64,000 bases of DNA, from positions 1 through 64,000 of the forward strand of contig NZ_CP108048.1 in NCBI RefSeq assembly GCF_041435115.1, read 5' to 3'. Origin of the DNA: Streptomyces sp. NBC_00289 (lineage in GTDB: Bacteria > Actinomycetota > Actinomycetes > Streptomycetales > Streptomycetaceae). The translations under genes were made by a program, and so were the position numbers. Positions within the stretch are counted from its first letter, which is position 1. Each line of letters begins with the position of its first letter. This document shows, piece after piece, positions 44,671 through 53,728 of this stretch. The notes beneath the pieces are model-generated. The model saw only the letters and a program-made list of their open reading frames with translations, was not told where the DNA came from and did no database searches.

Positions 44671-45815
44671 ACGGCAAGCTCCTTCGCCAGGTCGCGCATT
44701 ACCTGCGCATGTTCACTGTCGGGCGCGTACTCGAGCAGAGGGATCTCGCCGTCCGCTGCCTCGCGCCCTTCCTTCAAGTCACCGATCACCGCCAGGACCC
44801 CTGGCGAACTGCTCTTCTCCCACTGGTCCTTGTTCTCCTGGACCAGCTTGCCGCGGCGGCTGTCGTAGGCGTTGACGACCAGTCCCAGGTAGTCGACCTG
44901 GATGCGGCCCTTGCGGCACAGGTCGTCCTTCTGCGACTTCAGGAGCCGGAACGCCCGGTGAGACGCCTTGTTGGCCCACACCGGGGTGATGACGCCGGAC
45001 CGGTCGGCGAGCTCTCCGTCACGGCGGCGTACGTAGTACAACGCGGTGTCCATGTTCAGCCCCAGGCTGGGAGGCCCGTCGATGATGATGACGTCGTAGT
45101 CGGCCTCCAACGGCTCCAGCGCCCGCTCCAGCGCCGCTTCACTGAAGCTGACCTTCGACAGGGCGACATCGCGCAGGAACGCGTCGTCGGAGGCGGGAAG
45201 CAGATGCAGCCGATTGCCGAAGACCTTCTGATCCAGGGCGACCAACAGATCGTGTATGTCGCCCCTGGCGGTGCCGTCCATGTGCATCATCAGCGTCTCG
45301 ACGTCGTCCTCGTACATGAGGTCTTCGAAGCCGAGCTCGGCCGTGAGGTGTCCCTGCGGGTCGTAGTCGACAAGCAGTACGCGGTGGCCGGCCTCCGCGA
45401 GGGCCTGGGCGATGCCGGAGGAGATGAACGTCTTGCCGACGCCGCCCTTCTGGTTGGCCACTATGACCCGCACGACTGGCTGTGCCACCAACGGGGCTGT
45501 GGGGGAGGGGTGGTTGTCGAGCCACAAGGTCAGAGCCTGCGCGAGCCCCTGCACATAGGTGACGCCGCGCTCGGTGCAAGTGGCCTTGAACTTGTCTGGT
45601 TCGCCGACCGGGAGGAATGTCCCCCACGTCTTCGCACCGTCGGTCTTGACCTCGGGGAGACCGTCCGCCGAGTACCAGGCGTTGATGGCGTGCTCGGTCG
45701 CGTCCTGGATGTCCATTCCGTGCTCAAAGGCACGGATTTTCAGGTGTCTGCGCAGCTGAGGAGTGAGGGATGTAATTAGCTTCTCTCGCTCCCCACGAGG
45801 GCTGGGGATGCTCAT
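44667..45815 (-). CDS. parA: ParA-type ATPase with N-terminal DNA-binding-like region
   Basis: Deviant Walker A NQKGGVGKTF, switch DYDPQGHLTAEL and Walker B DYDVIIIDGPPSLG mark a ParA/Soj ATPase. Ahead of it are about 120 residues with two similar segments (LTPQLRRHLKIRAFEHGMDI and ...KATCTERGVTYVQGLAQAL) that resemble ribbon-helix-helix units. Type Ib-like long ParAs use such a region to repress their own operon. Start choice: ATG 45815 (MSIPSPRGEREKL), with 45827 and GTG 45872 as alternatives; none has a strong RBS. ParB follows by ATGA overlap. Confidence 0.85.
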   Translation of the reverse strand: MSIPSPRGEREKLITSLTPQLRRHLKIRAFEHGMDIQDATEHAINAWYSADGLPEVKTDGAKTWGTFLPVGEPDKFKATCTERGVTYVQGLAQALTLWLDNHPSPTAPLVAQPVVRVIVANQKGGVGKTFISSGIAQALAEAGHRVLLVDYDPQGHLTAELGFEDLMYEDDVETLMMHMDGTARGDIHDLLVALDQKVFGNRLHLLPASDDAFLRDVALSKVSFSEAALERALEPLEADYDVIIIDGPPSLGLNMDTALYYVRRRDGELADRSGVITPVWANKASHRAFRLLKSQKDDLCRKGRIQVDYLGLVVNAYDSRRGKLVQENKDQWEKSSSPGVLAVIGDLKEGREAADGEIPLLEYAPDSEHAQVMRDLAKELAV

Positions 45816-45994
45816 GTGGCCGAACATTACTAGGTCATTCGCGCTACGAGGGCTACCTGCCCCGTATTTCACCCTCGAAGGCCACAGAGTCGCCCCAACT
45901 GCGCGGGCGAGGCATGTCGGTGGGCCGCGACATCATCACCAGATGGCCGCAACGCAAGATCTCTCTGCGTACGCAGACCGTCTAAGAAGTCATC

Positions 45995-46474
45995 TCATTT
46001 GGCGAGTCTGCGGTAGCAGATCAGGGTGCAGGCGATGCTGGTGAAGGCCAGGAAGTGGTCGGCTTTGCGTTCGTAGCGGCGGTGCAGACGTCGGCATCCG
46101 GCGAGCCAGGCCATGGTGCGTTCGATGGTCCAGCGGTGGCGGCCGAGTCGTTGCGAGGTCTCGATGCCCTTGCGGGCAATGCGGTGCCGGATGCCTCGGC
46201 TGGATAACCATCGCCGCAGGTGGTTGTAGTCGTAGCCCTTGTCGGCGTGGAGTTTGTGTGGCCTGCGCCGTCGGCGTCCTCGGCGGGATCGGATCGGCGG
46301 TATGCCTTTCACCAGGGGGATCAGTGCCTGGCTGTCGTGCGTGTTAGCGCCCGAGACACCGATGGACAGGGGCAGGCCGGTCCGTTCCGTGATCAGGTGG
46401 ATCTTTGACCCGTACTTGCCCCGGTCTACAGGATTCGGGCCTGTCAGCTCCCCCTTTTCAGGGCCCGCATGTTC
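45995..46474 (-). pseudogene. IS5-family transposase, C-terminal piece
   Basis: Reads LTGPNPVDRGKYGSKIHLIT, LPLSIGVSGANTHDSQALIP, LHADKGYDYNHLRRWL and RWTIERTMAWLAGCRRLHRR: the two last catalytic blocks of IS427-type transposases. A further one-base shift lies near AAAAGGGGGAGC at 46453. Confidence 0.85.
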
Positions 46475-46556
46475 CCGGGTTCCACAGAAGTCGGCCCGCC
46501 TAGCGGCACGAAGTGGGCTGTGACCTGCGACTTCGCCGCCTCCTGCCCGAATCGTC

Positions 46557-46808
46557 CGTGTCACTAGGCGTTGACATCTTCGCTGGTCAGAGAGCTGCCG
46601 AGGCAGGCGCGTCCCTCCAGTAATGCCGTGAGAAGTGGAGGAGTTCCGCCACCTAACGTCCCTTTTGTGGGCCCAGTTCGATGTAGTGCGCCGGGACTCG
46701 AAGTGCGCTACGTGATCGAGTAGCGTGAGGGCAACCCTCAGCATCAAGAGGCTATTTGGCGGTCGTTAACGCGCTGACCAGCGAGAATGTCAGCGCCTAG
46801 TGACACGC
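46557..46808. mobile_element. MITE-like element with 34-bp terminal inverted repeats
   Basis: The 34-bp ends (46557-46590 and 46775-46808) match in 31 positions when inverted, beginning CGTGTCACTAGGCG. The total is 252 bp with no gene inside. It lies within the IS5 transposase. Long 30-40-bp ends are a Tn3-family trait, so it may be a non-autonomous Tn3-type unit. No target duplication is obvious. Confidence 0.65.
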
Positions 46809-46885
46809 CTTCTCGCTATGCCTCGCCACATCCTCCCTGGTCAGCTCACATTTTGTAGCTCTAGGTGACGGGAGTTCTGCGGAAC

Positions 46886-47225
46886 TCAGGATGTTGACCG
46901 AGTCGATCGCGCACCGGGACCAGTCCAACTCGCCGCGGGATCCGAGTTCGTCGAGGACCAGACGGTGGAGTTTGGCCCACACCCGGGCCTTCGTCCACTC
47001 GGTGAATCGCCGGTGAGCCGTCGCTCCGGACGGCCCGAACGACGCGGTCGGCAACTGCTGCCACGTGCAGCCTGATGTCGCCACGAAGACGATTGCGGCC
47101 AGCACTTCGCGGTCGCCGTGCCGACGCCGGCCGCCACCCTGGGGCCGCGATGGCGCCTCCGGCACCACCCGCTGGAACAGCTCCCACAACTCATCCGGCA
47201 CCAGCCGCTCAACGATCCTCGCCAC
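46886..47225 (-). pseudogene. IS5-family transposase, N-terminal piece
   Basis: Starts VARIVERLVPDELWELFQRV and contains GDREVLAAIVFVATSGCTW, PTASFGPSGATAHRRFTEW and LDWSRCAIDSVN with the first catalytic Asp. It breaks at SVN, where the insert begins. The C-terminal piece is at 45995-46474. Confidence 0.85.
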
Positions 47226-47263
47226 GACTGGCAGCTTACCCAGCCAAATGAGATGACTTCTAA

Positions 47264-47440
47264 GTCCGAGCTGGACCTGATGGAGGTCGCGGCCACGCTC
47301 GAAGTCGAAGGGTTCCGCCCGAAACGTGGGGAGCACTGGCATCCGGAGACCGTCCGTCGGATGCTCGCGAACACGTCCGACCGGTCGCCGACCCTGCGTC
47401 GACGCGAGCGGACCGCTAGGGCAGCGCAGTTTGGGGCTGT
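47264..47440 (+). pseudogene. Recombinase-like C-terminal fragment
   Basis: Reads KSELDLMEVAATLEVEGFRP and RGEHWHP then ETVRRMLANTSDRSPTLRR, a stretch like the C-terminal HTH of serine resolvases or phage recombinases. It is adjacent to the IS5 end and may be what that IS interrupted. The family call is weak. Confidence 0.35.
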
Positions 47441-47511
47441 CAGTGACTGGAACGGCGCAGCAAACGGCGGACATTATTCACAAAGATTCACCAAGCGGGC
47501 ATAAAGCTTTC

Positions 47512-47805
47512 ATGGCTGACGTTCAGCGCTGGGAGTACCTGTGGGTACGAGTGGAGGAGAAGTGGTGGGAGAAGGAGAACGAGTGGCGCCCCGTTGAGGT
47601 ATCACTTGACCGCTTCGGGCTAAACGGATGGGAGGTCGTGGGGGTATGCGGGCCCGCACTCCGAGAGCCTGTCTATGTCGCACAGCGCTCATTCCCCCGT
47701 AGCGACTGGGACGTAGAACAGGAGCGGCGAGAAAAGGAGCAAGGGCGCCTCTTCAGCTGGGCTCTCCTCAAGCGACCAACCAGCCGACCTGGTTCTCCGT
47801 GGTGA
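47512..47805 (+). CDS. DUF4177-like small protein
   Basis: 97 residues: QRWEYLWVRVEEKWWEKENE, LDRFGLNGWEVVGV and a C-terminal LFSWALLKRP. This matches the short beta-strand/helix fold of DUF4177 (WEYK...LN..G..GWE.V). No strong RBS is seen before the ATG. GC is lower than around it. Function unknown. Confidence 0.7.
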   Translation: MADVQRWEYLWVRVEEKWWEKENEWRPVEVSLDRFGLNGWEVVGVCGPALREPVYVAQRSFPRSDWDVEQERREKEQGRLFSWALLKRPTSRPGSPW

Positions 47806-47922
47806 CGCCGTGGCCGCGGTGAGGCCAGTTGGGGCGGAGTCGGGGACGGTGCAGGACTCGGGTGTGGCAATTCCGAAGGGGACGACCGAGCACAGTCGGA
47901 TAGTTGTCGGCGGGAGGCGTGC

Positions 47923-48424
47923 TCAGTCGTGTCGGCGGGGCCACCGGGTGCCGCCGTCTGTGCGGCGGCGACCTCCGGTGGGGGTGAGGTCGGGGCGGGC
48001 GCGGTGGAAGCGTGCGGGGTGGCGCCACCGGCCGGCAGCATCGCGGGGGACGTCGATGCTGACTTCGACCATCAGCTTGGGGTTCACCAGGGTGACGTCC
48101 AGTTTCTCGCGGCTGCCCCACCCGGCGGAGAAGGACCAGTCCGTCCAGGGATGACCGGGTCCTGCCGGGGCGAGCAGTCCGCCGACTGCGCTGCCGGCCG
48201 CCTGGGTGAGCGTGGCAGTGCGGCCGGCGTACTGCAGGTGGCCGTTGTCGTCGTACCGGCCCAGCAGCAGGGTGCGGGGCGCGGTGAGGGTGCCGGTGAC
48301 CGGCCGACGACTGCCTCGGTGGTCTCGCGCGGTTTGTACTTCAACCACCCTCTCGCTGACGGGTGGTAGAAATCCTCGAGCTGCTTGAAGACGCGCCTTC
48401 CATGCCGACCGACGACCAGGAGCC
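47923..48424 (-). pseudogene. ATP-dependent DNA ligase, C-terminal piece
   Basis: Two frames: RGWLKYKPRETTEAVVG (48360-48300) and then TGTLTAPRTLLLGRYDDNGH, WTDWSFSAGWGSREKLDVTL and RHPARFHRARPDLTP. These are the end of the adenylation domain and the OB-fold of a LigC/LigD-like ligase. The frame shift is near GTCGTCGGCCGGTCACC at about 48298. It joins the N-terminal piece at 49299 across an IS5. Confidence 0.8.
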
Positions 48425-49298
48425 TTTTTCACGTGTAGATCATGAGGGTGAGGATCGCGGCAGCTACTGACGTGAGTCTGTTCGGACTGACGCGGGCATG
48501 CCGGAAGATCCGCCACTGCTTGATCCGGGAGATGGTTCGCTCGACGGGAGCACGCAGTGCGGCGTGGACCTTGTTCGACGTCTTGTGCTTGTCGGGCAGT
48601 TCAGTTCCGGGCCGTCGTTTGATCGGGGTGATCACAGTGCCGCCGGCCCCGACGTACCCTTTGTCCGCGAGGATCTCGAGGTCCAGTCGCGCGCAGGTGT
48701 CGACGATGGCGTGCTCGCGGGCGGCCGTCACATCGTGGGTGCCGCCCGGAAGGGCGGGTGACATCCACAGCAGTTTGCCCTCTTCTGCCGCAATGACCTG
48801 CAGATTCACGCCCTCGCGGCGGACCTTGCCGGAGAAGTGCCCCGGCGCCTGGACCCGGTCGGTCTCCGCGACGGTGCCATCCAGCAGCACGTAGCCGTCC
48901 GTGTGATGACTGGTGAGCGCCTCGGTCAACGACGGCGCGTGCTCCGCAAGTTGCCCGATCGTGTGGTTCACGTAGCGCCAGGCGGTGGCCGTGCTGATGC
49001 CGAAGCCTGCGGCGATCTGTTCGAGGGTGTCGTGCTTGCGCAGGTAGACCAGGGTGCACCGGGCCCGGTCGTACGGACGCAGTCTGCAGCGCCGGCCGGC
49101 TTCACAGGACGCGATCACCATCGTGACCAGCTCCAGGAGCTCCGGATCGACATCGCATCCGGCAGGATAGGAGAACACGGGGCATCTCCGCAGGTGAAGG
49201 TTATGCCTGGCGACTCTCCAAACCAACGGGATGCCCCGTTCGGCACGCCACCGTCAACACTTCACCGACGCTCACCCGCAGGCCGTACAAGTGAAAAA
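48425..49298 (-). mobile_element. IS5-family element inserted in the DNA ligase gene (874 bp)
   Basis: Ends TTTTTCAC(G/T)TGTA inverted at 48425 and 49298. Left and right flanks are AGGAGCC and GGCTCCA, which together form a palindromic target. It carries one intact transposase gene. Confidence 0.85.
48429..49178 (-). CDS. IS5-family transposase
   Basis: 249 residues. HTH_Tnp_4 part (KHDTLEQIAAGFGISTATAW), DDE_Tnp_4 core with Asp in VLLDGTVAET, LILADKGYVGAGGTVITPIK and the last part RAPVERTISRIKQWRIFRH. GTG 49178 is preceded by GGAG and fits the family start (VFSYPAG.DV); the frame extends to 49226. The copy is complete. Confidence 0.9.
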   Translation of the reverse strand: MFSYPAGCDVDPELLELVTMVIASCEAGRRCRLRPYDRARCTLVYLRKHDTLEQIAAGFGISTATAWRYVNHTIGQLAEHAPSLTEALTSHHTDGYVLLDGTVAETDRVQAPGHFSGKVRREGVNLQVIAAEEGKLLWMSPALPGGTHDVTAAREHAIVDTCARLDLEILADKGYVGAGGTVITPIKRRPGTELPDKHKTSNKVHAALRAPVERTISRIKQWRIFRHARVSPNRLTSVAAAILTLMIYT

Positions 49299-49785
49299 GG
49301 CTCCAGGTCAGCCACTCGCGGACGGTGTCGGCCTCGGTGGTCGACGGGCACAGCACCCACGGCGCCGACAGCCGACGGTCGGCGAACACCGACTCCAGCG
49401 CGGCCCTGCGCCGCCGATAAGGCCAGCTGGTCGTATCGGTGCCCGACAGCCGCAGCAGATCGAAGGCAACGAAATGGGCCGGCCACTCGCCCGCGGCCCG
49501 GGCCGCCTGGGCGCCCCGGCGCTGGAGCCGGTGCTGCAGCTGCTCGAAGGCGAGCCGGCCCGCGGCGTCCCAGACGACCAACTCACCGTCCGGCGCGGTC
49601 GCGTCCGGCAGCTGCGCGGCCTCGGCCCCGATCTCCGGGAACGCCGACAGCATCTCGGTGCCGCGCCTGGAGCGCAGCACGACCCGATCCGCGTCGATGG
49701 AGAGCAGGGCCCGGAAGCCGTCCCATTTCGGTTCTGCGGCCCATCCGGGCCGCAGAGTGGGGTTGGGCACGGGGGTGGCGAGCAT
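49299..49785 (-). pseudogene. ATP-dependent DNA ligase, N-terminal piece
   Basis: Starts MLATPVPNPTLRPGWAAEPK with the adenylation motif EPKWDGFRA (lysine nucleophile at about 20), LRSRRGTEMLSAFPEI, PDGELVVWDAAGRLAF and HFVAFDLLRLSGTD. Truncated at about residue 162 by IS5. It would have joined nicked DNA on the plasmid or in repair. Bases 49786-50026 upstream hold no supported gene. Confidence 0.82.
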
Positions 49786-50026
49786 CGGCCTCTGGCAGCG
49801 TCCAGGTCACAGGCCCATGTCTCACCAAGATCGTCCGTCCGCAATCCGGCGGCGCACGTACCCCGACCACGGGCCTGACCACGGTCTGGGCACCCCCGCC
49901 TGTCACCCCGACCACAGCAGGTCAGCGCGTTGGGGCACCTCACTGGCCTTGCGCATTATTCGCACATGCCCCTGGTCTCCTGACCGCCCGGGGCGGTGTC
50001 GTTCGCCCGGCCGGCGGGCCTGACGG

Positions 50027-50236
50027 CTATGTATCGGGCTGCTGGCGTAGATCCAGGAAGAAGCGCAGCCGGATACCGATCTCGCCTGGCTCTCGCATGG
50101 TGGCGTCTGCCGGTGCGATGACGCATCGTGCGGCGAGCAGCTCCTGGACGGCGAAGGCGGTGGCATCGTCGGCGGCCGCGATCTCCACCACGGCCAGACC
50201 CGGCTCCGCCGGGTGCGCCTCATTGATCGGTCTCAT
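50027..50236 (-). CDS. DUF6207 family protein
   Basis: 69 residues: MRPINEAHPAEPGLAVVEIA, DDATAFAVQELLAARCVIAP and PGEIGIRLRFFLDLRQ. This is the Streptomyces-specific DUF6207 pattern. ATG 50236 is the family start; the frame to 50350 is unsupported. From 50237 to 50707 I see no gene I can support. Confidence 0.8.
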   Translation of the reverse strand: MRPINEAHPAEPGLAVVEIAAADDATAFAVQELLAARCVIAPADATMREPGEIGIRLRFFLDLRQQPDT

Positions 50237-50707
50237 GCCCGCCACAACGCGGCTGAAGCGACGGCAGTTCGCAGATCCGTGCTGCTTCACCCGACCGAGC
50301 TGGTGTAGCGCTGCGGGGGTGACGCACCAGCTGGATATGTACGTGGGCACAGCCGGGCCCCAGTTCCTCTACGGGCCTCACCCTGCCCGAAGTACGCGGG
50401 GGAGTGCTTCGGGTAGACATCGTTGGTTGCCGAGCGCGTCTACGGTCGGTTGCTGGTGAAGCGGACGTGGTGCCCCAGTTCTTCTGGACGGGTCCATGCA
50501 CCACTGGCACAAGGACAGGCCGCTGGCGCCGTACTTGTGGGTGTGGCGCTGGCAGCCAGAGCACAGGCCGACCAGGCCGCTGGAGCAGGTGAAGGTGGAG
50601 GGGTCGGGCTCGCTGATCGGCGGTGGCGGGGGAGCGGCGGTCAGCGGGGTGTCCTGTCGCGGGTGTCGGGCGGGTGGATCACCGCGACGGAAGGGGCGGG
50701 GTGCCGG

Positions 50708-51082
50708 TCAGTGCATCGCGGTGGGGGAGGCCGGGCCAGCGGGTAAGTCGGGGATGTCCAGGGCGTTGTCGGGCTGGCAGTGGCCGCAGGCGCGCACGTC
50801 GGCGGCCAGGAGTCGGCGTGCTTCGTCGCGGGGTATGGGGCGCCGGCGTTTGCCTGCCGCGTAGCAGCCGCCGATGTGGACTTCGATGGGCGGGCGGCCG
50901 GCGCCGATGCCGAGCTCCACGATCCAGTCTGGCTCTGCGGGCCGGTTCGTACAGCCGTGTTCCTGTTCGGCCTCCCGCTGCTGGACAGCGGCGATTTGGC
51001 TGTCGATGCGCTGCAGCCACATGGTGTGCCACACCCGCAGGGTGAGCAGCCTGGCGAGGTCCGGCGGCAGGTCATCGAACAT
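50708..51082 (-). CDS. DUF6233 family protein
   Basis: 124 residues: FDDLPPDLARLLTLRVWHTM, WLQRIDSQIAAVQQREAEQE, PDWIVELGIGAGRPPIEVHI and a zinc-like CGHC. DUF6233 proteins are frequent on Streptomyces plasmids. ATG 51082 has GGAAAC before it; the longer frame starts at 51211. Bases 51083-51569 contain an ISL3 terminal region and nothing else I can support. Confidence 0.75.
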   Translation of the reverse strand: MFDDLPPDLARLLTLRVWHTMWLQRIDSQIAAVQQREAEQEHGCTNRPAEPDWIVELGIGAGRPPIEVHIGGCYAAGKRRRPIPRDEARRLLAADVRACGHCQPDNALDIPDLPAGPASPTAMH

Positions 51083-51569
51083 GTTTCCGATTCTAGGTGT
51101 ATGGGCCACCACATGAGCCATCACCCGGCGCGTGTCCGCCGGTGTCGCTTCACTGAGTGGCCGCCCTGCCGGCACAACACCCCGACGGGGCGAAACCGTG
51201 GTCGGGGTCATGGTCGGCCTCCAGCGTTCTCCCTGCGTTACTCCTGAGATGGGCAGAAACTGCGCATCGGTGCGCTGGGGCCGTGGTCGGTCAGCGGCGC
51301 GGCGAGGACGGAGATCTCGCGCTGGAAGCCGGAGGGGGCCAGGTGGCGGGCGGCCACGTGCAGGCCTGGATGCGGCTCTCCACTCCGGTGAGGCAGCTGC
51401 CCCGAGGATGAACAGGACTCTGGGGGAGGGGGGAGTGCCATCGCGGCCTGGGCAGACTGGTCCTTTCAGGTGAGGTCGGGTGGGTGTCGGCGACTCCTGA
51501 AAAGTGGTTCTGGATCACTTTCCGTGCCAGGGCCACGGAGGGTCACCGAAACCGAGATCATGAACCCTC

Positions 51570-52089
51570 GTGACTGACGCGCTCCTCCAAGACCTTTGGT
51601 TCCACCACGCTGATGACGTCGTGCTCGACGCCATCGCCGTCCGCGGCGAGTTGGTGACCGTCCAAGCCGCCGCGAGGTCCGGCCGAGCGCCATGTCCGGG
51701 CTGCGGGACCAGCTCGACACGGGTACACAGTCGCTACGTACGCCGCCTGGACGACACTGCAACTGGTCAACGTCGCGTGATCATCGAGTTACAGGTGCGC
51801 CGGTTCCGCTGCCACCAACAGGCCTGCTCCAAGGCGCCGAGTTGATGAACAACCGCCACGGACACCGGCTCAAGGACTGGATCGCACAAGTGCAGGCCGA
51901 CTCGATCCCGGCCCTGCGGACCTTCGCGACCGGCCTCGAACAAGACCTCGACGCCGTCGTCGCCGGCCTGAGCCTGCGCTACAGCTCCGGCGCCGTCGAA
52001 GGCCACAATAACAAGATCAAGATGCTGAAGCGCCAGATGTTCGGCCGCGCCAACTTCGACCTCCTGCGCAAGCGCGTCCTGCACGCGTG
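51570..52089 (+). pseudogene. ISL3-family transposase with internal deletion
   Basis: The N-terminal zinc-ribbon part (PCPGCGTSSTRVHSRYVRRL, VRRFRCHQQAC) is joined directly, out of frame, to the C-terminal DDE part (ALRTFATGLEQDLDAVVAGL, SSGAVEGHNNKIKMLKRQMF, ANFDLLRKRVLHAW). About 300 central residues are missing. It interrupts a small gene on the other strand at 52090. Confidence 0.85.
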
Positions 52090-52220
52090 GGCTTGGCGCA
52101 CAGCGCGCAGGGGCGGTCCTGCCAGCGGTCGAAGTGCCGACTGTCGCGCCAGTCCAGGAGGCTGCCGGGAGCCGGGACCAGTCCCGGCTCGAACAGCGGC
52201 TCCTTGCGGGGGTCGGTCAT
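52090..52220 (-). pseudogene. Small zinc-finger-like protein, 3' end lost
   Basis: Starts MTDPRKEPLFEPGLVPAPGS, then LLDWRDSRHFDRWQDRPCAL and CAKPTR. The CALC pair suggests half of a zinc finger; the partner residues are lost where the ISL3 enters. Its ATG overlaps the stop of the GGDEF gene by four bases, so it belonged to that operon. Confidence 0.65.
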
Positions 52221-52894
52221 CCGATGGTCAGGTGGGTGCCGGGGCGGCCGGGGCGGCGTCCGTGCACCGTGGGCGTGTAGGCGTCCTGCCGGGTCGCCGT
52301 GTAGCCGGCCGGCTTCTCGCGGGTCTTGACGCGGTACATGGCCATGTCGGCGCCGCGCAGCAGGCGGGCAGCGCCGGCCGTCTCGGGCAGGTCGATAGCG
52401 CGCGCGATGCCGATCGACACGGCCGGGTGCAGGGGGTGTCCGGCGTGGTCGAGGGGCTGCTCCAGCTGCTTGAGCAGCGCGGCGATCTCCCGCGCGGTCG
52501 CGGTGGGCGGCAGCAGAACAGCGGCGGCGAATTCGTCGCCTCCCAGGCGTGCGGCGATGCCTCCGCGGGCGGCGGCCCATGCGCCGATGCGATGGCCGGT
52601 GGCGGCGATGAGGGTGTCGCCGGCTGCGTGTCCGAGGCTGTCGTTGACGGCCTTCAGTCCGTCGGCGTCGGCGACCAGGACGTGCAGCTGCTCGCGGCGT
52701 GTGCGGGCGAGGCGTTCGGTGCGGTCGGTGAGGGCGTCGCGGCCGGGCAGTCCGGTCAGCGGGTCCTTGCGGGCGGCGTCCAGCTGGCGGCGCACGCGGA
52801 CGTTGTCGGCGAGCAGCGCGGTCAGCGCGAGCGGCACGGTGGCCGCGATGATCAGTGTGCGGGACCGCTGACGTAATGCAGTGGGGGCGGGCAT
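52217..52894 (-). CDS. GGDEF-domain protein (putative diguanylate cyclase)
   Basis: 225 residues. One membrane segment (about 13-30, LIIAATVPLALTALLA), then a compact GGDEF domain: DPLTGLPGRDALTDR, VADADGLKAVNDSLGHAAGD, the active-site loop RLGGDEFAAAVL and ADMAMYRVKTREK. Metal and substrate residues look intact, so it may make c-di-GMP. There is no RxxD inhibitory site at the usual place. ATG 52894 has GGAGCC upstream; the start at 52942 would lie in a terminator stem. It is part of the plasmid's minus-strand set. Confidence 0.82.
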   Translation of the reverse strand: MPAPTALRQRSRTLIIAATVPLALTALLADNVRVRRQLDAARKDPLTGLPGRDALTDRTERLARTRREQLHVLVADADGLKAVNDSLGHAAGDTLIAATGHRIGAWAAARGGIAARLGGDEFAAAVLLPPTATAREIAALLKQLEQPLDHAGHPLHPAVSIGIARAIDLPETAGAARLLRGADMAMYRVKTREKPAGYTATRQDAYTPTVHGRRPGRPGTHLTIG

Positions 52895-52933
52895 GATGGC
52901 TCCTGTTCTCGCCCTTCGGGGCGGGGCATGAGG

Positions 52934-52972
52934 AAGGCGCACCCGGTGCTGTGCAGGCGGAGGGTGCGCCTT
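52934..52972. terminator. Terminator hairpin ahead of the GGDEF gene
   Basis: Perfect 11-bp stem AAGGCGCACCC (52934-52944) with 52962-52972 and a 17-base loop. It would end transcription of the gene at 53105-53617 before the GGDEF gene. Bases 52973-53104 hold nothing else. Confidence 0.65.
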
Positions 52973-53104
52973 TCGCGTTGATCATTCGATTCCGGTCCGA
53001 CCGCAGGTCGGGCATGCTGGATGGTGCTTCTGTCTTGTGATGGGGATGGGAGCGCCCGGGGCGGTCGATGCGCCTTGCCGATGCTGCGGCCGTCCCGGGT
53101 CCCG

Positions 53105-53617
53105 CTACCGCCAGGAGCTGGCGGGGCCGATGTGCGGCACGGTTTTCACGCTGGCGCAGTCGAGCGGGTCCCGGTCGTCGTGCGGGGAGCGGCCGCAGGT
53201 GGGCCGGAGCTCCGTGAGGATGTCCATGAGGACGTCCTCGGAGTCGAGGCCGATGTCGACGTAGCCACGGCCGCACGTACACGGCACGATCAGGGTGAGC
53301 ACGTCACTCGCACCGTCGGCCTCGCTGATGCGCAGCGTGTGGTGCAGCCACAGGCCGCCGTCCAGCCACGCCACCGCCGACGCCTCCCACCCGCGGCGAC
53401 CGGCCTCGAGGACAGCCGGATACCCGTGCCACGCCACCGCGTCGACGACCTGCTCGAGGGAGTAGGCGTAGACGTGGTGCGCGGCCGCAGTCTCGGCGTC
53501 GTCGCGCTGCTCCTGATCGGTGGGGGCGCCACCCTCCTGGTCGGCGAGATCCAGCAGGTAGGCGAGCGGGGAGTCCGCGCCGTACGCGCGGGCTGGGCTG
53601 TGCAGGGTGTCCGTCAT
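53105..53617 (-). CDS. Hypothetical plasmid protein with Cys-rich end
   Basis: 170 residues: MTDTLHSPARAYGADSPLAY, LLDLADQEGG, AVAWLDGGLWLHHTLRISEA and the C-terminal IVPCTCGRGYVDIG...PTCGRS, which could bind zinc. Start ATG 53617 follows GGGAGACCCGA. I recognise the type from Streptomyces plasmids but not a function. Confidence 0.65.
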   Translation of the reverse strand: MTDTLHSPARAYGADSPLAYLLDLADQEGGAPTDQEQRDDAETAAAHHVYAYSLEQVVDAVAWHGYPAVLEAGRRGWEASAVAWLDGGLWLHHTLRISEADGASDVLTLIVPCTCGRGYVDIGLDSEDVLMDILTELRPTCGRSPHDDRDPLDCASVKTVPHIGPASSWR

Positions 53618-53728
53618 TCGGGTCTCCCAGTCGGTTCGTTGTGCCGGGCCGGACTGTCCGGTCCACCGCCCGGCCCCGCCCACGCCAGTGACAGCACTGG
53701 ATAGAGCGAGGCGGGAGGGAGGACCGTC

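Larger units (their letters stand above)
45986..47260 (-). mobile_element. IS5-family (IS427-type) element carrying a 0.4-kb insert
   Basis: Ends GAAGTCATCTCATTTGGC and its complement, with a TAA duplication at 45983-45985 and 47261-47263. Without the insert (about 46475-46885) it is about 865 bp, the normal size. The transposase gene is split by the insert. Confidence 0.85.

Noticed and set aside
50404..50864. Overlapping frames on both strands between the DUF6207 and DUF6233 genes
   Set aside because: No RBS, no conserved pattern, and the codon use does not favour any frame.
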